Of a stretch of DNA of 64,000 nucleotides, positions 46,869 to 59,779 are shown piece after piece. Location: positions 52,591,701-52,655,700 of the forward strand of contig OY292275.1 of the NCBI GenBank assembly GCA_958496175.1, given 5' to 3'. A model generated the notes under the pieces. The model did no database searches. It saw only the letters and a list, made by a program, of their open reading frames with translations, and was not told the origin of the DNA. Position 1 is the stretch's first letter. Every line of letters starts with the position of its first letter. A program made the position numbers and the translations under genes. The stretch is from Sisyra terminalis. Taxonomy: Eukaryota; Arthropoda; Insecta; Neuroptera; Sisyridae.

Positions 46869-48354
46869 ATATTTCTACTAACCAATTTCTAATTTCAATA
46901 TATTCGTTACAGCTTAAATTGTCACTTTCGATCGTTAATAATATCCTTTCTAACGTTACAGCCGAATTATTCGATCATCACTTCCAACCTTTCGAGGTTG
47001 AGAAGTGATCGATCGATTCGTATTTTATTTTTGTGACGTCATCTCATATATGACGTCATAAAATGACGTCAATTCATATGTGACGTCATCCTCGAAAAAA
47101 AATCGAATTTTCGATTTTCGAGATATAGGATTCTGGGAATGGCTTAGTTACGTCATGGGAGGCCTAAAAAACATATTCTATAGTCAATTTATTTCGTTTT
47201 TTTTCGAAAAAATTTTCGGCCAGAATTCTGAAAAATCCCAAAAATAGGCCAAAATTGACGTTTTTTTTCACTTTTTCCAACTTTAACGCCGTTTTTAGCG
47301 AAAACTATCGATCGTAGGTTAACGATAGTAGGCTCATTCGATAGTGCTTGAATTACTCTATCGATGGTATTAATTTGGTCCCGGAAAACCCTAAGGAAAA
47401 AAACTTTTTTTTTCAGCCCTACAGAAATTTAAAATCCTCGATGAAACCATGGTCGATTTTTTCCAAAAAATTTTTTGTCGAGTATCTCGATAAAATTCAC
47501 ACCATCGATGCATAATGTAACGCTCGAAGTAAAAATAAAAACGAATTGAGCTTTTGCGTTACCCTTCATCGAATTTCTCGATAATGAGATTTTATATGAA
47601 CGTCTTAATGCTATCCATATGTAAATTTGTTTTTTCGAAAAATTCGATGAAGGGTAACGAAAAGTTCAATTTTTTCTTATTTTCATTTTGAGCGTTACAT
47701 TATGCATCTATGGTGTGAATTTCATCGAGATATTCGACAAAAAATTTTTTGGAAAAAATCGACCATGGTTTCATCGAGGATTTTAAATTTCTGTAGGGCT
47801 GAAAAAAAAAGTTTTTTTCCTTAGGGTTTTCCGGGACCAAATTAATACCATCGATAGAGTAATTCAAGCACTATCGAATGAGCCTACTATCGTTAACCTA
47901 CGATCGATAGTTTTCGCTAAAAACGGCGTTAAAGTTGGAAAAAGTGAAAAAAAACGTCAATTTTGGCCTATTTTTGGGATTTTTCAGAATTCTGGCCGAA
48001 ATTTTTTTCGAAAAAAAACGAAATAAATTGACTATAGAATATGTTTTTTAGGCCTCCCGTGACGTAACTAAGCCATTCCCAGAATCCTATATCTCGAAAA
48101 TCGAAAATTCGATTTTTTTTCGAGGATGACGTCACATATGTATTGACGTCATTTTATGACGTCAGATATGAGATGACGTCACAAAAATTAAAATAAAATA
48201 CGTATCGATCGATCACTTCTCAACCTCGAAAGGTAGGAAGTGATCAATCGAATTATTCGGCTGAAACTAACGTTAAGATAATTACTAACGATCGAAAGTG
48301 ACAATTTAAGCTGTAACGAATAGATATTAATTAGAAATTGGTTAGTAGAAATAT

Positions 48355-48438
48355 AAAAATCTTTTACCTGATTGGGGGTTCGATCCGTCGTCTTTCCGTT
48401 TGTAACATATTCCGTGCGCTTATCGATTCGGCCATTGG
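48355..48438 (-). promoter_or_regulatory. tRNA-like pol III module, second unit
   Basis: Minus strand: A box at 48437-48421, B box (GGATCGAACCCCC) at 48386-48374, and a T-run just beyond. Same layout as the other units. Confidence 0.5.
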
Positions 48439-49631
48439 AAGATATATGTATTGATCATTTAAACTCATATATAAAGATTTGTTCATTGATGGAAACTTGA
48501 AAAATTTTTTTCGATCGAAGGAAATTTAATGTTCCAAAAATATTTTAACCATAGCTGCTCCATGTTAATCCCGAAAAATTTGTCTAAACACATTGTAACA
48601 TTTTAATGTCCTTCATAATTTTTTTCGTGAAAAACACACTTGTATTAGTATAGCATTATCTTGCATAATATATAAATCTTTAATATCGATTTAATTAACT
48701 GTAATTTTTCAAAATCGAACGATTTTCGTGGAATTTCTCGGAAAAATTTTAACCATCGCTTCTTCATGTTACGTTCGGAAAAGTTGTCCCACCACATTGG
48801 AAAATTTTTACGTCCTTCATCCTTTTTTTTCCAGAAAACATTTTACATTTGTATTGCTTGATATCGTATAAAATGTAATTTTTTTAATTTCGTATAATTC
48901 GTTTATGGGTATCGAAAAGTAAAAAAGTTTTTCAATTTCGCTTCAATCGTAACGTTAAGCACCTATGGTGTGAATTTCATCGAGAAATTCGAAAAACATT
49001 TTTTTGGGATTTAATTTCTTAAAATCGACCACCGTTTCATCGACGATTTTAAATTTCTGAAAAGTTAAAAAAAAAGTTTTTTTCCTTAGGGTTTTCCGGG
49101 ACCAAATTTTCACCATCGATAGAATAATTCAAGCGCTATCGAATGAGCCTACGATCGTTAACCTACGATCGATAGTTTTCGCTAAAAACGGCGTTAAAGT
49201 TGGAAAAAGTAAAACAAATCGTCAATTTTGGCCTATTTTTGAGATTTTTCAGGATTTCGGCCAAAAATTTTTTTAAAAAATATGAAAAATATTGACTATA
49301 GGATCTGTTTTTTAGGCCTCCCGTGACGTAATTAAGCCATCCCCAGCTTCCTATTTCACGAAAATCGAAAATTCGTTCATTTTTCTAAATTTTTTGGGAA
49401 TGACGTCATTGGGTGTCATCGTTGAGAGGTGACGTATTTATGACGTCACATGTCCAAACAAAAAAGAAAAAAAATCTACGTAATCGATCGATCACTTCTC
49501 AACCCCGAAAGGTTGGAAGTGATGATCGAATAATTCAGCTGTAACCAAAGTGAGAATATTATTAACGATTGAAAGTGTTAATTTAAGCTGTAACGAATAT
49601 ATATTAATTAGAAATTGGTTAGTAGAAATAT

Positions 49632-49714
49632 AAAAATCTTTTACCTGATTGGGGGTTCGATCCATCGTCTTTCCGTTTGAATATTATCCGTGCGCTTATC
49701 GATTCGGCCATTGG
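49632..49714 (-). promoter_or_regulatory. tRNA-like pol III module, third unit
   Basis: Minus strand: TGGCCGAATCGATAAGCGC at about 49711-49693, GGATCGAACCCCC at 49663-49651, then AGATTTTTATATT. Confidence 0.5.
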
Positions 49715-50879
49715 AAGATATATGTATTGATCGTTGAAACTCATATATAAAGATTTCTTTATTGAAGGAAACTTGAAAATTTTTTTCGATCGAAGGAATT
49801 GTAATTTTCCAAAACTATTTTAACCATAGCTGCTCCATGTTAATCCCGGAAAATTTGTCTTAAGACATTGTAACATTTTAATGTCCTTCATCCTTTTTTT
49901 CGATAAATTAATTTGTATTTGAATAGCATTATCTTGCATAATATAATTAACTGTAATTTTTTACAATCGAACGATTAATGTGGAATTTTCCGGAAAAAAT
50001 TTAACCATAGCTTCATCACGTTACGTTCGGAAAAGTTGTGGAACCACATTGCAGAATTTTTTGGTCCTTAATCCTTTTTTTCAAGAAAACAATTTACATT
50101 TGCATTGCATAATGACGCATAATATGTAAATTATTATTTCGCTAAATTCGTTTAAGGGTATCGAAAATTGAATTTTATTTTTTCGATATTCACTTCGAGC
50201 GTTACATTATGCATGTGTGGTGTGAATTTCATCGAGAAATTCGAGAAATAAATTTTCGACTAAAAATTTTTAAAATCGGCCACCATTTCATCGAGGAATA
50301 AAAATTTCTGGGAAGTTGAAAAAAAAAGTTTTTTTCCTTAAGGTTCTCCGGGACCAAATTTACACCATTGATAGAGTAATTCAAGCGCTATCGAATAAGC
50401 CTACTATCGTTAACCTACGATTGATAGTTTTCGCTAAAAACGGCGTTAAAGTTGAAAAAAGTGAAAAAAACACGAAATTTGGTCTGTTTTTGGGATTTTA
50501 CAAAATTTAGGCCGAAAATTTTTGGAAAAAAAAAACAAAAATATTGACTATAGGATATGTTTTTTAGGCTTCCCGTGACGTAACTAAGCCATTCCTAGAA
50601 TCCTATATCACAAAAATCGATAGTTCGATCATTTTTCGAAATTTTTCGGGAATGATGTCATTGGGTGACGTCGTTGGGTGTCGACGTGTGTATGACGTCA
50701 TATGTACAAAGCAAAAAAAAAAATGTACGTAATCGATCGATCACTTCTCAACCCCGAAAGGTTGGAAGTGATGATCGAATTATTTGGCTGTAACTTTAGT
50801 GAGAATATTATTAACGATCGAAAGTGTTAATTTAAGCTGTAACGAATATATATTAATTAGAAATTGGTTAGTAGAAATA

Positions 50880-50964
50880 TAAAAATCTTTTACCTTGTTG
50901 GGGATTCGATCCATCGTCTTTCCGTTTGAATATTATCCGTGCGCTTATCGATTCGGCCATTGGA
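50880..50964 (-). promoter_or_regulatory. tRNA-like pol III module, fourth unit
   Basis: Minus strand: TGGCCGAATCGATAAGCGC at about 50961-50943, GGATCGAATCCCC at 50912-50900, then AGATTTTTATATT. Confidence 0.5.
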
Positions 50965-51185
50965 AGATATATGTATTGATCGTTGAAACTCATATATAAA
51001 GATTTCTTCATTGATGGAAACTTGAAAACAATTTTCGATCGAAGGAATTGTAATTTTCCAAAAATATTTTAACCATAGCTGCTCCATGTTAATCCCGGAA
51101 AATTTGTCTTAAGACATTGTAACATTTTAATGTCCTTCATCCTTTTTTTCGATAAATTAAATTTGTATTTGTATACTATCTTCTA

Positions 51186-51658
51186 ACGTTATATGTAATA
51201 TTTATTATTACAACAAGGATTAAGGACATCAAAAAGTTAAAATATTTTTCTATATTGGTTTTTATCGTATTTTCCAATAATCGATTGAAAGACATTCAAC
51301 TTAACTTACTTTATTGTTGTATTAATTTAACTCTTCTCTGTATTCTAATTGTAAATTGTAAAAAAAAGTCTGAAATATAAAAAAATTAGGGAGACGGATA
51401 AGGTTAATCGAATTGAAAAAACGAATTTTATTAAAAATAATTTATTAATAATAAATATCAATTAAATTTATAATCTAATACAATAGTTTATTACAATAGT
51501 AATAGATCTATTTCGTTAGTAATAGTTACAATAGTTTAAATATGTTATGCAAAAGTATCAATTGTTATAAACATATAAAAATATGAAGTAAATAAAAAGC
51601 TTTTGACTTTACTGATATTTCGATTATTTATCACTATAAACACTTAATCACTTCACGT
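51186..51658. other. Intergenic, nothing recognised
   Basis: AT-rich, with TAATAGT-type simple runs near 51480-51530. Confidence 0.4.
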
Positions 51659-52097
51659 TCACTGATTTATTGAAACACAATTTACACCACTGATTGTTAT
51701 AATAAATCCGTTCGTGTTTTTCTCGGTAGTTAATAAGTGTGGAAATGGTATTCTAGAAGAATTTGATTGATGATTCTCGAACGATTCGAAATATTTTACA
51801 AACGTCCATTTGGAAATGATGAACAGTTCTCTGTTGTCATCGGTCAGCTTCTTCTGTAGCGAAAAATTAAATAAGAACAATATCAAGAGTTCTCGAGAAA
51901 AAGGGTACTCACAAATCATTTATCTTCCAAAAAAATGATACTTTATTCAATGCAAAACAAATGCCCTTGTCCTTAACTTCCAGGTCATTTGGATCTGTAA
52001 ACAAATCATACAACCCAGTTACTTTAACTTGTACAATGGAGAACATATGGTACAGCTCATTTACATAATTGAAACAAGGGCTGCCTAACTTGTGCAT
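51659..52097 (-). pseudogene. Possible two-exon gene fragment, unrecognised, out of phase
   Basis: Minus-strand frame 52097-51909 reads ... VKVTGLYDLFTDPNDLEVKD, GICFALNKVSFFWKIND and meets a strong donor GTGAGT. About 60 bases on is an acceptor TTTTTCGCTACAG followed by KKLTDDNRELFIISKWTFVK, YFESFENHQSNSS and a stop near 51659. Both sides look protein-like, but the only open phases do not join across this intron. It may be a decayed gene, two unrelated frames or chance. No family recognised. Confidence 0.3.
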
Positions 52098-52339
52098 TTA
52101 GTAAAAAAAACGTATAATAGCGATATTGTTTTTACTGATAAGGGTTATTTTTTCACAGTATGTACGGGTGGACGTTAATATTCTATTGGAATCAAAAAAA
52201 ATCAAAGTTGAAAATTAGCAATTTCGTGAAAAATATTTAATTTATATTAATTTATATTAATTATCGTTTGATACATTGTTATGAACCCGAAACTGTCTTT
52301 GGTTCGAAAATCATTCTCTATATAACGATGTTACAAGCG

Positions 52340-54000
52340 ATTGGACTTTTGACGAATTACGTGACTAGATCTTTGGGAAATAAAATCGGGAAGTTAAGGA
52401 TGTAAAATTGCTTGCACAATGTTTGCCCAGAAATTCATAATTTTCAAGGGGTGGCTTTTCCTAATAAGGATTAGTTCTCTCAACGGAATATGAAACAATG
52501 TCCTCATTCGAGTAGTATTGTGAAAAAATATTTTTCCTGTGGGCAAAAGGACACCCGCAATATCGTTCCAAATTATTAAAAAGGATAATTTTAAAGTGCA
52601 CATAAAAGATTTAAGGGATAGAATGATTTGTTTAAATTTTGCGTTATTATTTAGATTAAGCCATCCTTAAGGTAGTTGCACAAATAGAATTTCCGTTTAA
52701 CGGCTAGATTTTTGGGAAATAAAAACGGGATGTTAAGGTTGTAAAAATGCATACTCAAAATTTACCCTGAAATTCATCATTTTCAAGGGATGACTTATTA
52801 TTATAAGGACTTGTTCTTTCAACGGATTATGTAACAATGCTGATACGTGAGCAGTAATGTGAAATTTATTTTCTCATATACGCAAATGGACACCCGAAAT
52901 AACGTTCCAAAGTTTCAAAAAGGATAATTTTTAATTTCACAAAAAGGATATAAGGGATGGTTTATTTCGTTAAAATCAATCTTCATTGTTTAGATTGAAT
53001 CATCCTTAATGTAAGTGCATAAATAAAATTTCCGTTGAGCGACTAGATCTTTGGGAAATAAAATCAGGAATTTAAGGATGTCAAATTGCATACACTAGAT
53101 TTACCCTGAAATTCATTATTTTCAAGGGGTGACTTTTCATTACAAGGACTGGTTCTCTCAACGGATTATGAAACAATGTCTTTACGTGAGCAGGAATGTG
53201 AAAAAATGTTTGTCCTGTGTGCAAAAGGACACCCGCAATATCGTTCCAAAATTTTAAAAAGGGCAATATTCAAGAGCAGTAAAAGGCTGTAAGGGATGGT
53301 TTATTTCATTTAAATTTAGCTTAATATTATAGATTGAATCATCCTTAAGGTAATTGCAAAAATAAATTTCGCGTTTAGGGGCTAGATCCTTGAAAAATAA
53401 AAACGAGAAGATAAGGATTTAAAATTGCAGGCACCAAATTTGTCCTGAAGTTGGTCATTTTCAAGGGGTAACTTTTCAATTTAACAGCCGGTGTTCGCAG
53501 CAGATAATGAATCAATGCTCTTTCGTGAGCATTAATGTTTTTTTTTGTCCTTTGTGCAAAAGAACCCCAACAATATCGTCTCAAATTTTCAAAAATGACA
53601 AATCTCATCTGCGAATAAAGGATGTAAGGGATGGTTGCTTTCACTTAAATCGAGCTGAATATTATTGGTTGAATCATTCTTGACGTCGTTAGCGAAAAAT
53701 ATTTTATTTTAGCGGAATTGTTTGCCGGGAAATCAAAACGAGAAGTTAAGGAGCTAAAAATCCTTGCGACAAATTACGTCTAAAATTGGGCCGTTTCAGG
53801 GGGTAGCTTTTCATTATGAGGTATAATATTCTAAAGGTTTTATGAATCAAAGCCCTCAAGTGAACTGTAAAGTGATGAATTTTTTTCCCTATGTGCAAAA
53901 GGACACCCGCAAATATGCCTCAAAGTTTCAAAAAAGACTATTTTAAGTGCACAAAAAGTATATAAGGGATGTTTCTTTTTGCTTAAATAATGCAATAAAT
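52340..54000. repeat. Five tandem units of about 338 bases
   Basis: The phrase GGCTAGATCTTTGGGAAATA (variants) recurs at about 52363, 52701, 53040, 53380 and 53716. TTCAAGGGGTGACTTTTCAT and GCAAAAGGACACCCGCAATA recur with it. Units differ by some 15-25 percent by eye. On the minus strand a similar 60-residue frame is open in three units (52394-52603, 53081-53266, 53375-53644) and nearly open in a fourth. Confidence 0.85.
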
Positions 54001-55201
54001 TGTTTTGACTTTCTCGTTAATATTTGAACTCTTCATTTGCATGATACAATGAGAAAATCTTTTATCCTGGAGGTTCATTAATGTTTCATTATGTTTATAT
54101 TCGTTTTTTTCTAATAAAACTATGTGCCGATTATGATGCGTAACGCCATAACATCGATATTTAATCGTTAACATTTAAAATATGATTTCGGATGTTGAAA
54201 TGTTTTTCAACTTAAATGGCTTTTAATTTTTACTTTTAAAACATTTTCCAGCAATATTCGAACGGCAATTGTTCAATGGTACATCCAGGACATGTAATCG
54301 AATAAAATGGTGAAAAGTTTTACAATTATATTGCCGAAAACATAGAAAACAAACTTGACGATTAGTCTGTAATACAACCATTACAGTTTTAGCGTTGAGG
54401 TCTAGATGTCAGCCCCAATATTGTTACAAATGTTCTTTCGTTCAAATAATACAGTAGTTGGAGTTTTACAGTAGGAGGGCAAGTTGTTTGTGATTTTTCA
54501 TATTTTTCAGATAATTTTTTTAAGCTAATAGATTGGTTTTATTTGCTTTGTAATTTCCACCTGGCACCATGACAGTTGGGATGAAAATATCTCAGTTTTC
54601 TCAGTTTCAAATCCATGGAATATTTTCATCAATTCCTTAAATTCAAGTTTATGTTTTATTTTTAATTTGGTACCTATAAAATATCTCAAGTAAATGAATG
54701 ATGTAATCATGTAATGGAATGATGAACTATTAAATCAAAAAAAAAAATGTTTTTTGTTTAACTTTAGAGGAAAATTTATAAGTTTTCATTGTTATCTTAT
54801 ACAATTCAAATACAAGAGGAAGTTATTAAGGTTTGAAGACAATACAGAGACTTGCTTGAATTAATTTTGAAGAGCAAAGTTTCGAATTACCTTATATTCT
54901 ATATAAGTTTCACGGGTACCCATCAACTACGTCATTATTTTTCTTATTGTAAGTATTGACTACTAGTAAGCTATTAACTTCTTAACCATAATGTAGGTAA
55001 GTACATAAGATTTATAAGAGACTATGTGCTTATAACACTTAAGAAGATTATATTATTGGGAGAATTAATCCATAAGTTCGTCCAAAAGGACTGATCGGTT
55101 TTTGCTGGGTAAGAAGTATCATGAATACTTATCTATTTAAAAACAAAGGTAGGTAAGCGCACGTTTCTTAAATATCCACACCGTAAATTATTTATATAAT
55201 C
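54001..55201. other. Intergenic, nothing recognised
   Basis: AT-rich, no repeats or coding frames seen. Confidence 0.4.
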
Positions 55202-56692
55202 GACTAGCTGATCCCCGCGACTTCGTCTGCGTATCGTATTTTATTTTTCTTATTTCTTTTACGAAAAATATAACCATACTTACAAACACTTCACATTCTT
55301 GAAAAAGACACATTTAATAAACTGTTGCAAAGAATAAAATAGTTCTATGTAATAATCAATTGATTTTCAAAAAATATTTATAAATATCTAAAAAGTTCAA
55401 TAAATTCGGTCTTAATTATGACTAAAAAAAGTCGAAATTTATCAAAATACTCGCGTCAAAATAACAGAAGTTAAGGGTTTAGATTTTTGAATATTACTAA
55501 GATTCCCATCTCACTGTTTCGATTTCCGAATGAACCTTTTTCCAAAAACTATTACATTATTGTCAATACATACGTGGGTTTGGATTTAACCGCGAAATTC
55601 AAATTTGTACAGTTGCACGAAACCCAGTTCTTCCATAATCATGTATAACCATATGTATATTTAAACTTAATATTAAAATATATGAATTTCAACTATATAA
55701 TTAAACCATATTGGATAGTCAACAGTTAACCATACACGATTTGGCGTATGCCTTTTGCTCTGGAAGAAGATTTTAAATTTCTTATATCATTATGATGATT
55801 TCTGGCTGGAATTGCGAATTATTTTCGTGATCCCTTTCACGCACTTGCAAATAAAAGATATTGTGCCCCCTCCAAGAAAAAAATTCTGAATCCGCCCTTG
55901 TCTGTTAGGGTAGGAATTTTCAAAAAAAAAAAAATCTTATCACATGCCTACTTCCTATAAGGAATACACCGAATATACATAAATACACGATTTTATATAT
56001 GTACGGTTTTTAAAACGTATTTACTTTAAGCTTTATTACTATTTTTATTATTAATATTATTATTACTATTACTATTACATTTTTTTCGTTAACATTTCCT
56101 TACTGAGCAACCCTAAGGATCTATTTGCAACAATTTTGTAAAAAAAAAGTTTACTGTCAGATTATTATCTATAAAAACATTTATATTTCAAAAAAGAAAT
56201 TTTTTGTACTTAAATAAAATTACTGTGCTTTTTATTAGTTCAACTTAAAATATTAATTCAGATCATTTTTTTAACTTTTAAATACCTTTCCAATGATATA
56301 TAACTTGCCTGTGTAAAGTAAATTTTTTTTTCATCCCTCAGTTTTTACGTAGGGGATACATTGCCTTATTATTTTTAAGGAATGATAAGTAGCTTAACGT
56401 GTGTGGGTAATTGTGTTGTATCTTAATATAAAGTTTCATTAAATTCGGTTGTTCCGTTCTTTAGTTAAATCGCCAGCGCACGCGATGTAAGAAAGTTTTT
56501 TGGTAATTTTTTCACACATTATTGGAGTTTTAGTATGGATACCATTTTTTTTTGAAAATTTAATATAGCCCATGTTCATCGAAAATAGTGTAGCTTTCCA
56601 ACAATGAAAGAATTTTTCAAATCGGTCAAGTTGTTTCGGAGCCTATTCAAAGCAAACAAACAATCAAATTTTTCCTTTTTATAATAATAGAT
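55202..56692. repeat. Dispersed repeat, about 1.5 kb, copy C
   Basis: Begins GACTAGCTGATCCCCGCGAC TTCGTCTGCG and ends with GTTTCGGAGCCTATTCAAAG, a run of CAAACAAACAATC and TATAATAATAGATGATAG. Shares internal blocks with 33816-36095. No transposase or reverse transcriptase is seen, so it is probably non-autonomous. The start and end styles are ones I associate with widespread insect repeats; the family is not identified. Confidence 0.6.
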
Positions 56693-57546
56693 GATAGATT
56701 TTGTTATAATTAAAATCAATATAGAAAAAAATAAACGTTTTTCTTTGCAAATGTTTTTTTGTGGAAAGTCCTTCAGAGGGACTTTACTACTTACAAGCAG
56801 TAGAACAAATCAGGAATGTAAGTTAATTCAAATGGTACAACCGGACACGATATATTAGCAGTAAGGAATTTGCAATTAGGTACAGATGTTCAACAACTAT
56901 CTAAAATAGCATTCTGATGGAACATTACAGGGGTTTACTTTCCCTATATTGAAATTCACTCAAATGTCTTCAGAATGCGTCCTTTATACAAAGCAATGCA
57001 ATCGCTTATGATTTAAATTATAAATTTTGTTCTTTTCAAATATAAAAATCATCTTTAGTTTAATTTTATCAACTTAAACCTATTTGTAAAAATATTGCTT
57101 TATTAAACTATATGTTAACGATCTATGCAAATAAGTGAAATTGTTGAAAATAAAAAAACATACTTCATGTACTAATAAGTAGACCAATGTATTGTTTGCA
57201 TAATATATAATTTATAAATTAAATGAAAATCTACTGGAGCCGTATAAAAACAATAGAAATTTAATTATTTCAAAAGATAATAATAATAAACTTATAGAAG
57301 AAAATAATAAGTTTGTTATCTTTTATCTTAATTTGGTTTTATTTTCAGTGTGTTGATATTAAACTAATATAAATATCTATTTATATGATATTTTTCACTG
57401 GAAAATTATGAATAAACGATTAAAAAAGTTTGATGAAGTTTTGAATTTTCCAAAAGTTTTCGCAGTGCCACGTGAATGTTGATGTGTTTTGTACATTTTC
57501 AAGAGTTGAACCCAAATTAAATTTATTTGAAAAGTAAACTTTTACA
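56693..57546. other. Intergenic, nothing recognised
   Basis: AT-rich spacer before the Mutator-like relic. Confidence 0.4.
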
Positions 57547-57666
57547 GATAACATTATCTATCCAGATAAGTACAGGTGCGACTTATACGAAAAACAAAGA
57601 TGCCTGAACGGTTGTAATACGCAAATCAGTAAAAAAGTTAAACAAACTTCCGTCACGAGAAAGTAA
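57547..57666 (+). pseudogene. FLYWCH-like zinc-finger scrap of a Mutator-like element
   Basis: A 39-codon frame reads DNIIYPDKYRCDLYEKQRCL, NGCNTQISKKVKQ and stops. Tyr-x-Cys, Cys and Cys in this spacing resemble the FLYWCH finger found at the N-terminus of insect Mutator-like transposases. The match is short; its meaning rests on the transposase end found downstream. Confidence 0.4.
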
Positions 57667-59779
57667 TGCCGTTTAGCATAGTTTGATTTTTAAAAATATC
57701 TTTGCGACATATTGTGTACTATGTGCTCTAAACGCGAAAAGAAAATTAACGTATTAAATGTAAAAATAGAAATTTGTTTCAATAACGCAGTGAATGTGTC
57801 ATACTGTGATGAATGTATAGTTAAAAGTTCTATAATTTGTACAGTTTTATCTTATCGATTTGCAATTAGAAATAACAAATTATTTTTTTTAATTAAATTG
57901 TTTTTTTGGATAACTTGTCTTTAAGTTACCATTACTTTTGTTGTTTCTTCACAACTCTTTAACTGAAGTGTACTTATGTAAAACAATGTTTTCCATTACT
58001 TTTAATAAAGTTTTTGTGCTATTTTTCGAGAAAATATCAATATTAGTTTCTGATGTTTGAACAATCAATTTTAAGGTAAATTGGTTACTGTTTGTGGTTT
58101 AAATTTATTTAACAACTTAAATAATACACCTATTTAGTTGTGTTATTTGAAAAATAATATGACTCAATTAAAATCTAATTATCTTGTTTTATCTGTCGAC
58201 ATAATTACTTAGTCATTTTTATATTTTCTGTAATATTATTTGTGTTCTTTGAAACAAAGTAAATGTACTTATTTAATAAGAATAAAAAAAAAAACAATTT
58301 GAGATATTCGCAGTGAAAAAAAGTTAAAATTTCTTTTTACAATAGGCCAATATACATAGGTAACTATATTATGCATTTCATATTGTAAAGTTTTCAAGAA
58401 GTATAGGATAACTTCATTAAATATGTTTTTTTTAAATAGGATAATAAATAATAAACGTTAATAAACTATGTTAATTTAAAAATATTTGCTACATAAAATT
58501 TACTCCAAAATAGTTACACCGATTTTAATCGTTATTTTATTCCCCGAAATGATTTACGTTGGCAATTACATTGATTGCCACCGAGGATATTCATTACTAG
58601 TGGCAAAGTTAAAGCTATGACAAGAAACAATACCTTCGGGTCACCGACTTTAAAGGATCCCTTTAAAAATTAATTTTTATGAAATTTAAAAATTCTTATG
58701 TATAATAAACTTTTAAATTTTAAAAAATTACTTAACCATTTGGTATTAAAATAAATAATAACACATTTAATTTTTGCTATACTTCTTGACTAACTTGTAC
58801 TAATTCAATTTGAAACTTTGATAAGTTATTTTTTTTTAATTTGGTAATATCAAAAGATTGGAAATTTTTATTTGATATATTATTTAATTTTTTTCACCAA
58901 CAAAAAAAATTTGAACAATTTTATTCAATATATTTGCATTGGGTTTTGACCCACTAACAAGGTAAATGAAAAGTTTTGAATTTGTGTGCGTGTTTACTAA
59001 AGAGGTAAGGGGAAAGTATTATATCTCTGATTTATTTAAATAATAAATGATTCACGAAAAAAAATTTAATTGGGACAAAAATTTAAAGAAAAAAAAATAG
59101 TGCTTGTACTCATGCGCGTGAGGAGTTATACTTTTTGTGTTATACTGTTATACTTTTAGGTCATAATATAAAAAATCGTTTTTATCCACTTCTATAGCAT
59201 TTTCCGGTAGTGCCTGAAATGGCACATCAGTTATTAAAACTTTGTGATGGCTATAATATGATACAATTTTTACTTTTAATGTCAATATAATAGACAAATA
59301 TATTGGGTGCGAATTAAATGAACGTCGAAAAAGGGTGAAAACTACATCAAAAAAGTGTGTTTTAATGTCAGATAATAAGAGGGAACAGTTCTTTTATAAT
59401 ATGTACAGAAAAAATACTATTTTGGACATCTGTGAGAAAAAAATGGAACAATGTTTATTTAACAGCATTCAAATTTACTTTACATCTACATAATGTAAAA
59501 TTATTTTAAATATGAACAACAACATCCAAATATTATAAGTTGGTAAAAATGTATAGATTTGCTACTTATCCATAAATTATAATTATATTTATAACTTATT
59601 TATAATAATATTTATAACTTATCCACTAAATTATAAAGTTTTTATTTTATTATAAATTAAAATCGATATACCAAGCGAATTTATTATTTTATAATCAACA
59701 AATTGATTTTACAAACGTGTAATAATAAATAAACTTTTGTAAAAGTAGTAGCGCTTTTCGAAGAAAAATGGAAAGAAAC
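57667..59779. other. Between the two Mutator-like scraps, nothing recognised
   Basis: If one element spans 57.5-60.4 kb, its central catalytic part should lie here. I could not read it; it is deleted, replaced or fully decayed. Confidence 0.35.

Larger units (their letters stand above)
46160..51185. repeat. Array of about 1.25-kb units, first unit inverted (long inverted repeat)
   Basis: The landmark GGTGTGAATTTCATCGAG appears in direct orientation at about 47705, 48968 and 50219 (spacing about 1.26 and 1.25 kb). Its reverse occurs at about 47490 and in decayed form near 46262. The axis of symmetry lies near 47608. The arms 46160-47600 and 47615-49060 pair along their length, and the inner 700 bases look almost identical. 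Each unit holds a tRNA-like module, a GATCACTTCTCAACC block and conserved phrases such as CCTTAGGGTTTTCCGGGACC and TCGCTAAAAACGGCGTTAAA; CREB/ATF-like TGACGTCA sites occur in all units. No protein frame is conserved between units. Confidence 0.9.
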
